DNA of 7,450 nt from JAGTRP01 sp035655235. GTDB taxonomy: Bacteria; Pseudomonadota; Gammaproteobacteria; Burkholderiales; Rhodocyclaceae. The notes beneath the pieces were generated by a model. It saw only the letters and a program-made list of their open reading frames with translations. It made no database searches and had not been told where the DNA came from. The stretch is from positions 1 to 7,450 of the forward strand of contig DASRUX010000121.1 of NCBI GenBank assembly GCA_035655235.1. Direction: 5' to 3'. Below are positions 1 to 5,193 of the stretch, piece after piece; the first letter of the stretch is position 1, and each line of letters begins with the position of its first letter. The position numbers and the translations under genes are program-made.

Positions 1-755
1 TCGCTGTCGGCGGCCAGTTGCAGGAGCAGGAGGGAGCGGGGCACCCGGAAGGCGTTTTCGATGGCCGGGTCGGCCAGGACGGCGTTGAGGTCCCGCAGGC
101 TGGCGATGATGTGGGGGCTGGGCGGCTGGGGCAGGGGGCAGGCCTTGTCGTGGGCGGCCTTGAGGGCGGCGGCGAACAAGGCGGCGATGCCCTTGCCCAT
201 GTGGGCCACGGTGGGCACCACCGGCACCCCGAGCTGGTCGCTCAAGGCGCGGACATTGATGTAGAGCCCCTTGGCCCGGGCCTCATCCAGGCGGTTCAAG
301 GCGATGACCAGGGGGCGGCCGAGAAGGCTCAATTCCTGGGCGAGTTCCAGGTCCCGTTCCAGGGTGGTGGCGTCCACCACCTGGATGAGCACGTCGGGCG
401 GCGCGAAGCTCACCCCGGGCTGCTCGCCTTCGTGGCTCGCCACCGCCGGCCAGCGGTCGCCCCAGAGCAGGTACTTGAAGACGGCCCGGGCGTCGGCGGC
501 CATGTCGTGGAGGGAGGCCAGGGGCGGCAGGTCCACCAGGGAGGCTTCCTCCATGCCGATTTCCACCCGGCATTCGGCATAGGAAAGCTCGCTGCCCGCC
601 AGCCGGTGCTGGGCGACTTCGGTGCTGGAAGCGGCGTCGAAGACTGTGCTCTTGCCTGTCCGGGGCAGGCCTACCAAGGCGATGCGGGGGCGGGAGGCAC
701 CGCGCAGCAGGGGACCGAGGAGGGGGCGTTCCGGGATGGCGAGAGAGGCGGTCAT
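1..755 (-). CDS. Divergent FeoB-type GTPase domain, C-terminus outside window
   Basis: The first 251 residues are visible and the frame runs off the left edge. FeoB proteins import ferrous iron using an N-terminal G domain fused to a membrane permease; only the G domain and start of the linker are visible here. Signatures: G1 GLPRTGKST (29-37, K35), G3 DLPP (75-78), FeoB-like stretch VVDATTLERDLEL (126-138), G4 NRLD followed by EA and KG (154-163), then LSDQLGVPVVPT and GKG (171-189), close to the FeoB G5 region. PRSLLLLQL near the edge matches the FeoB helical linker. Oddities: the G3 glycine is replaced by P78, the FeoB NWPG/GVT switch region is absent, and about 15-20 extra residues (~99-119) follow G3. 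No FeoA gene is adjacent. ATG 755 is chosen because codon use upstream of it loses its GC-ending bias; there is no clear ribosome site. It may be a divergent iron transporter or a FeoB-derived regulatory GTPase; without the rest I give no symbol. Confidence 0.8.
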   Translation of the reverse strand, partial: MTASLAIPERPLLGPLLRGASRPRIALVGLPRTGKSTVFDAASSTEVAQHRLAGSELSYAECRVEIGMEEASLVDLPPLASLHDMAADARAVFKYLLWGDRWPAVASHEGEQPGVSFAPPDVLIQVVDATTLERDLELAQELSLLGRPLVIALNRLDEARAKGLYINVRALSDQLGVPVVPTVAHMGKGIAALFAAALKAAHDKACPLPQPPSPHIIASLRDLNAVLADPAIENAFRVPRSLLLLQLAADS

Positions 756-808
756 TGGTACTAAGATATGGAAAACCGTGTGGGGTGGGGCTGGCCCTAC
801 GCGCACAA
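756..808 (-). other. Short gap between the KAP gene and the FeoB-like GTPase gene
   Basis: Fifty-three bases with a locally AT-richer stretch (about 760-778) just before ATG 755. I see no convincing ribosome site, no paired -35/-10 boxes and no stem-loop with a T tract. An in-frame GTG at 806 lies two bases after the KAP stop, but codons between it and ATG 755 often end in A or T (GTA, CCA, TTA), unlike the gene body. Read-through from the upstream operon is possible. Confidence 0.45.
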
Positions 809-3685
809 CTAGACTGGACAGGCGTCGTCGCCGGATGGCGGAGAACCGAATCGGCGCCGGGTGATCTTGCGGCCCTGCAGTAACTGGAAACCTGGGCCAT
901 CGACGATGGAGTCCGTGGAGTCTACACGGCTGATCACTTGACTCCTGATCCAAGCTACAAGCTCCGGCTTGTTTGCCGCAAGGGCTTCCCATGGCGCCTC
1001 GGGCGGGCCGCCTTCCGGGGGGGCAATGCCGGTCTGGAGCGCGTCGTGGACCAGTTCCAGCCATTTGGGATCGGCTGGCCACTGGAACTCGTGGAGTCCT
1101 GAACAACGCTCGCGGAATCGCTCCAAGGCATCCATGCCCCCCATTGCCCGCAGCAGGAAGAGCGCCGCCACGGCATTCCCGTCGCCGGCCGCGGCGGTCT
1201 GGCGCGCATCCCAGGAGGGGGCGTCAGGCGCGAAGGAAGGTGATCGATCCCCTTCAATCAGTGCCTTGCCCAGAGCCGGATCCCAGGCTTCCATGGCGGG
1301 GCTGTCGGGATTCTCCACCAGGGCAACGAGGGCGGCCGGGCCGGCCACGCCGTCCCGCCACGCCGTTTCCATGGCCTCTGGCCAAACTGCCGCGCCGGCA
1401 ACATTGTCGACCACGAGTTTCCGGAAGAAGCGGGTGTTGGCGGCAAGGATTTCGTCGGAAGTGCCCGGGACAAGTGCTGGCCAGTGGCCGAGCAATTCAA
1501 GAATCAGCGTTTGCGCAGACGGTGCAAGCTGCGTCAAGGCAAGTGTCAATTCGTTGGAACGGTCAGCCAAGGCCTGTGCCGAGATGGGGGCCAAAGCCCG
1601 GCACCAGCAGCACAGGGCCGTCGGAGAAATCGGGACTCCGTCCCCGGTGGCGCCGGAGGCTGCCGCCGGGGGCGGCAGGAGCAGCCAAAGATCAAGCCAG
1701 TTCAAGGCACTGGCGTCGAGGAGCATGAGGTAGTACAGGCGTTCTCGCGGGGAAGCGATGCCTCCCCAGTCCAGCCAGTCGCGAATGCGCGCCGGTGCCG
1801 GGGAGCGTCCTGTAGCGGCGGCACGGGCCAGCAGCACCGCCAGGAGGCCCCGGCGAAATACCGCCTGATTGGCGATGCCTGCTGTCCAATGGCCTTTGCC
1901 GGCGGTAGCCCTCAGGAAGGTTTCAAGGGTTGCCATCGCCCTGGTGCGGTCCTGCTGCATGGCGCTCCAGAGGGTCAGGATGCCCAGCAGGAGCGACAGG
2001 AGGTGCTCGTCGTCCGGCCCGCCTTCGCGACCAGCGGGCAGCAGCCCCCCCCTCTCCCTTGCCGCCGCTTCCCGCTGGCCGGCCCTCACCGAATCGACCG
2101 ACCACCAAAGGGTATCCAACAGCCGGTAGGCGGGGGTTCCTCTGGCGGCGGGATTCTCCAGAGTGGGCGCCGCCTTGCTGCTGTCGTGGGCATGGAAGGC
2201 CTGGACTCCGGCTGCCGCCACCAGGCTGCTCCACTCATAGCCAGCCAGCCGGAGGTGGCGGGTGCTGAGGAGAAAGGACTCCCAGCGCACATCGGCCCGG
2301 GGGTCGGCCAAGGCAACCCGCAAGGCAGCCAGTCGGATACCGTCGGGACATTCCAGCGCCAGGGACAATCGTTGCGGCTGGGCCCGCAAAGCGGGGCAGA
2401 GCTGCCACAGGCCTTGCAGGCGAAACAGGGCCGGCAGCAGTTGCCTAGCACGGGTGGCCAGAGGGATGCCCTCCAGGATGGAAAGTGTTTCCGCCGTGTC
2501 CGCTTCGGGGGTCGACTTGTCGATTCGAAGAACTGTGGCTACCTGGGCCAGCAGGACGCAACTATCGTTGAGCAGACGCTTGGCGGTACGTGGCGACCAG
2601 GGGCCGGAGCCCAGAAGCACTTCGGCCAGGGCATGCTCCACTTCGGGTTGGTCGAGGGCCTGGCGCCATTCCGGCTGGGGGAGTGAGGCGATGGCCAGAC
2701 GGGCCAGGGAAAGGGCTTCCACCGGTTGGCGATCCGGCAGGCGCACGGTGACTTCGATGGCCTTGGCCAGCAGGTGTTCGGGCGCCTCCGGGTCGGCCTG
2801 GCCGCTGTGCAGCAACGCGGTTTCGTCGAAGGCCACGACGATGGGTACCGGCACGTCGTCCTGGTGCTTGTAGATGGCGCGGAGCAAGGCCCGCTGCTGG
2901 GGGATGCTGGCCCGGTCCAGGTTGTCGACCACCACCAGGTCCAGGGGGGTGAAGATCGCCAAGGCCGTCGCCCATTTTTCGTCCAGGAATCCGACAAATT
3001 TCTCCCACCATCCCCGGCGCAGTTCTGGGGGCGTGTCGAACAGGAAAAGCCGCTCCCGGCGGCGGCTCCAGACGGTCATGGTCTTAAGCACGACGGGGAT
3101 CAGGGGCAGGCTGAGCAACGTCGTCGGCGGAATCCTGGTCACCCAATGGGGCCATTTTTCCCACCACTCTCCGGGCAGTTTCAGCCCCAGGGTATGCAGA
3201 ACGTACCAGGCGACGAGGGCTATGGCCGCGATATAGAGTATCCAGACGAGGTACTGCCCGATCGTTCGAATAACGAGCAGATGAAAGCTGTGGGCTGCCA
3301 GCAGGCGGTCGAACTCGAACTCCAGTTGGGCCGGCAGTTCCTTGGCTGCGTCGAAGGAGGCGACGTTAGGGCGCCGCGACCTCCACCAGCAGCCGCAGGG
3401 GCTGTCCAGACTCCTTTTGACTTCCTCCAGCGCCCTGTTGAGGGCGCTGGTCTTGCCCTGGCCGAGGCCACCCAATAGCCCGAAACGGGAAGCGGTTGGC
3501 CGGGGTTCGTCGTCCTCACGCTTCTCGACGCAGCCCCGCCGCGCGGCGATACAGGCGGTGAGCATGCGGGCGAGTTGGCGGCTGGCGTCATCGGTGCGCA
3601 CCGGATCATCGGCAGGCGCGCCGGGCCGGCCCTTGAGCGGCTTGTCCGAGGTAGGTTCGAAATGCTGCCATTTGCTGCCCTTCAT
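809..3685 (-). CDS. KAP-family P-loop NTPase with two inserted membrane helices
   Basis: Predicted membrane-anchored STAND-related NTPase of 958 residues. Walker A is GGLGQGKT (72-79, K78). Two hydrophobic segments follow at ~145-167 and ~186-205. Walker B is LVVVDNLDR (250-258, D254), then a sensor-1-like strand VPIVVAFDETAL (279-290) and a sensor-2-like SPRTAKRLLND (364-374). Membrane helices inserted between Walker A and B plus a PR-x-x-KR-x-L-N motif are hallmarks of KAP NTPases, proposed to use ATP to assemble or regulate membrane-associated complexes. Residues ~380-958 are helix-rich, Leu/Ala-rich and without a recognised domain. The frame is open back to 3916 inside the preceding gene, but ATG 3685 is preferred because GGGAG lies 6 bases upstream. 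ATG 3691 forms an ATGA overlap with the previous stop but directly abuts that GGGAG. Only 2 bases separate the previous stop from ATG 3685, so translation is probably coupled. The family call is firm; the cellular role is inferred. Confidence 0.87.
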   Translation of the reverse strand: MKGSKWQHFEPTSDKPLKGRPGAPADDPVRTDDASRQLARMLTACIAARRGCVEKREDDEPRPTASRFGLLGGLGQGKTSALNRALEEVKRSLDSPCGCWWRSRRPNVASFDAAKELPAQLEFEFDRLLAAHSFHLLVIRTIGQYLVWILYIAAIALVAWYVLHTLGLKLPGEWWEKWPHWVTRIPPTTLLSLPLIPVVLKTMTVWSRRRERLFLFDTPPELRRGWWEKFVGFLDEKWATALAIFTPLDLVVVDNLDRASIPQQRALLRAIYKHQDDVPVPIVVAFDETALLHSGQADPEAPEHLLAKAIEVTVRLPDRQPVEALSLARLAIASLPQPEWRQALDQPEVEHALAEVLLGSGPWSPRTAKRLLNDSCVLLAQVATVLRIDKSTPEADTAETLSILEGIPLATRARQLLPALFRLQGLWQLCPALRAQPQRLSLALECPDGIRLAALRVALADPRADVRWESFLLSTRHLRLAGYEWSSLVAAAGVQAFHAHDSSKAAPTLENPAARGTPAYRLLDTLWWSVDSVRAGQREAAARERGGLLPAGREGGPDDEHLLSLLLGILTLWSAMQQDRTRAMATLETFLRATAGKGHWTAGIANQAVFRRGLLAVLLARAAATGRSPAPARIRDWLDWGGIASPRERLYYLMLLDASALNWLDLWLLLPPPAAASGATGDGVPISPTALCCWCRALAPISAQALADRSNELTLALTQLAPSAQTLILELLGHWPALVPGTSDEILAANTRFFRKLVVDNVAGAAVWPEAMETAWRDGVAGPAALVALVENPDSPAMEAWDPALGKALIEGDRSPSFAPDAPSWDARQTAAAGDGNAVAALFLLRAMGGMDALERFRERCSGLHEFQWPADPKWLELVHDALQTGIAPPEGGPPEAPWEALAANKPELVAWIRSQVISRVDSTDSIVDGPGFQLLQGRKITRRRFGSPPSGDDACPV

Positions 3686-3696
3686 GGTCATCTCCC
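3683..3696 (-). promoter_or_regulatory. Ribosome binding site and stop/start junction before the KAP gene
   Basis: On the minus strand GGGAG (3696-3692) is followed by ATGACCATG. The TGA (3690-3688) ends the response regulator and the second ATG (3685) lies 6 bases after GGGAG, an ordinary Shine-Dalgarno spacing. The first ATG (3691) would have no spacing. This favours 3685 as start and suggests termination-reinitiation coupling of regulator and NTPase. Confidence 0.65.
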
Positions 3697-5187
3697 GGTA
3701 TTGATGGCGTCCAGGGCCTGCCGCCAGCGGCCGGCATTCTCGCCCTGGGAAAAGGTTTCGACCTCCCAGGTGTCGAGTTCCAGGCCCAGGGGGGCTCCCT
3801 TGCCATTGCGCCCGACATAGAAATAGGTCCGCAATGCCTCGTCTCCATTGCTCCGCAGGCGGGCCACCCAGGGCCACAATGGGATCAGGCCGACGCTGCC
3901 GGCGGCGGAGGGCCACAGGGCATAGAGTTGGCGGGGGTCGAGTTCGGCCCGGGAGGGGTCGGGGGGGAACAAGCCGATGCGCTCCACCGCCAGGGTCTGG
4001 AGGACGCTATTGACAGCATCGAAGCGGCTGGCCTGGAGATGGCCGGGGCTCACCAACCGGCAGCGCGCCAGGAGGCCGAAACTGCCGAAAAAGGCCAAGG
4101 CGTCCATGACGCGCCGCAGGGCGATGGCAATTTCCGCCCACTCCTGGTCGAAGGGGGGGCTGACCTGCCGGTGGGCCAGCCGGTTGCGGGCCTGGCGCAG
4201 GACTTTCAACCCACCCTGGATGAATTCGATTTGCGTCTGCTTGGCCCCCGCCACGACATCCAGGTGGCTGAAAAAGCGTCCGCAGGCGTAAGGGCCGGCC
4301 TTGCCGTCACCGCTTGCCAAGCGCAAGAGCATGGTCTGCAGGTAGTCTTCCTTGATCTGTTGAACCTCAGTGGCGGAGCGGGTTGCGCCGCCAGCCGCGA
4401 AAGCGGCAACTTCCTCCGGCAAATCCCCTTGCTGGGCGCAAAAACCGGCCACCAGGGCGAAGAGGAGTTCCTTGGTCATTTCGCCAAGGCGGCAGGCGGT
4501 CCATAGGGCATCCCTGGAGTCGTCACGGTCATTTTTGATCCGGGTTGCGATTCGTTCGTCCCGGAGCTTGTCGGCGGGCACGCAGACTGCCGCCAACTGG
4601 TCGCAAAGATGGGCCAGGGCGCGGGGCAGCAGGGGGGACAGTTGCTCCAGTGCCCGGTGCTGGGCGGCCGAGTAGGGGCGTAGCCGGGCGGCCACGAAGT
4701 CGGCCCAGGCATCGGCATTGAGTCTGGGCAGGGAGGCACGGGTATCCACGTCCTGGCCGCCGGCCGCCTTGCTCCAGAACTCGATGCCGGCTTTCCCTGC
4801 GCGATGGGCAGAGGAAATGTCGTTGATGCTATGCTGCGTGAATATTGTAGCTGGGCAGAGTTGGCTGTAAGGGAAGACCGCGCTGGCTGCCAATTGGCTA
4901 ACAAATGCATCCAAGCCGGGAGCATTTTCCCCAAGCGAACCTCCCATGACCTTCGGCACGCGAAGATCGATGGACGCAAAATGAAAACAGTGTGCCTTGA
5001 GTGCTGCCATCATTCCTTCAATGGAAGGATGCAAAGCCACTTGCAACTGATAGTCCCTGAATTCCGGCAACTCCGCCAGAACACCTTGCAGGCGCCTTTC
5101 CATGCGCGGCCCCAGATCCGGCAGGTCTTCGAGGATCAGTACCCGCAGTTGTTTCTTCTTTGGATTGTCCATCGCTAGTTTTCCCAT
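3688..5187 (-). CDS. Response regulator: receiver domain plus HEPN-like helical output region
   Basis: Predicted phospho-accepting partner of the upstream kinase. The receiver spans ~14-145: strand 1 LRVLILED with the acidic pair E20/D21, phospho-acceptor D74 in SIDLRVP, switch Thr T117 in TIFTQHS, and K140 in FWSK. All catalytic positions therefore look intact. Residues ~160-375 are helical and contain LRQARNRLAHRQ (329-340), an R-N-x3-H motif (R334, H339) typical of HEPN domains, many of which are RNases or dimerisation modules. Residues ~380-499 form a further module (FPPD, LIPLWPW, TYFYVG) that I cannot name. No helix-turn-helix or enzymatic output domain is recognisable. Start is uncertain: ATG 5187 has GGAG only 2 bases upstream and overlaps the kinase by 13 bases, while ATG 5172 (protein MDNPKKK...) lies 2 bases after the kinase stop with a weak GGGA 9 bases upstream. 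The receiver-coding part is clearly less GC-rich than the flanks. Receiver assignment is strong; HEPN is probable. Confidence 0.86.
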   Translation of the reverse strand: MGKLAMDNPKKKQLRVLILEDLPDLGPRMERRLQGVLAELPEFRDYQLQVALHPSIEGMMAALKAHCFHFASIDLRVPKVMGGSLGENAPGLDAFVSQLAASAVFPYSQLCPATIFTQHSINDISSAHRAGKAGIEFWSKAAGGQDVDTRASLPRLNADAWADFVAARLRPYSAAQHRALEQLSPLLPRALAHLCDQLAAVCVPADKLRDERIATRIKNDRDDSRDALWTACRLGEMTKELLFALVAGFCAQQGDLPEEVAAFAAGGATRSATEVQQIKEDYLQTMLLRLASGDGKAGPYACGRFFSHLDVVAGAKQTQIEFIQGGLKVLRQARNRLAHRQVSPPFDQEWAEIAIALRRVMDALAFFGSFGLLARCRLVSPGHLQASRFDAVNSVLQTLAVERIGLFPPDPSRAELDPRQLYALWPSAAGSVGLIPLWPWVARLRSNGDEALRTYFYVGRNGKGAPLGLELDTWEVETFSQGENAGRWRQALDAINTGR

Positions 5188-5193
5188 TGCTCC
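5170..5193 (-). promoter_or_regulatory. Kinase/regulator junction with two candidate starts
   Basis: Minus-strand order: GGAG (5193-5190), two bases, ATG (5187), GGGA (5185-5182), kinase stop TAG (5177-5175), two bases, ATG (5172). Neither ATG has an ideal Shine-Dalgarno. The TAG-two bases-ATG arrangement matches the TGA-two bases-ATG arrangement at the next junction, which favours 5172. The 5187 start would overlap the kinase by 13 bases. Either way the genes are translationally linked. Confidence 0.5.

Noticed and set aside
756..806. GTG 806 as start of the FeoB-like gene
   Set aside because: It sits two bases after the KAP stop, which is attractive, but the extension loses the GC-ending codon bias and has no ribosome site; kept only as an alternative.
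756..808. Promoter or terminator in the gap before the GTPase gene
   Set aside because: A TATCTT-like element (768-763) has no partner -35 at the right distance, and GGGCCAGCCC is too short a palindrome with no T tract.
283..900. Minus-strand frame 283-900 as an extra gene
   Set aside because: It is out of frame with and overlaps the FeoB-like GTPase gene, and its translation is Pro/Arg-rich without motifs.
18..3478. Long plus-strand open frames (for example 18-764, 1484-2686, 2726-3478)
   Set aside because: They lie antisense to genes with clear domain motifs, have low-complexity Gly/Gln/Arg-rich translations and match no family; they are a by-product of high GC.
3686..3916. Upstream extension of the KAP gene to ATG 3916
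   Set aside because: It would overlap the response regulator by over 200 bases, the translation is Arg/Pro/Gly-rich, and a good ribosome site supports 3685.
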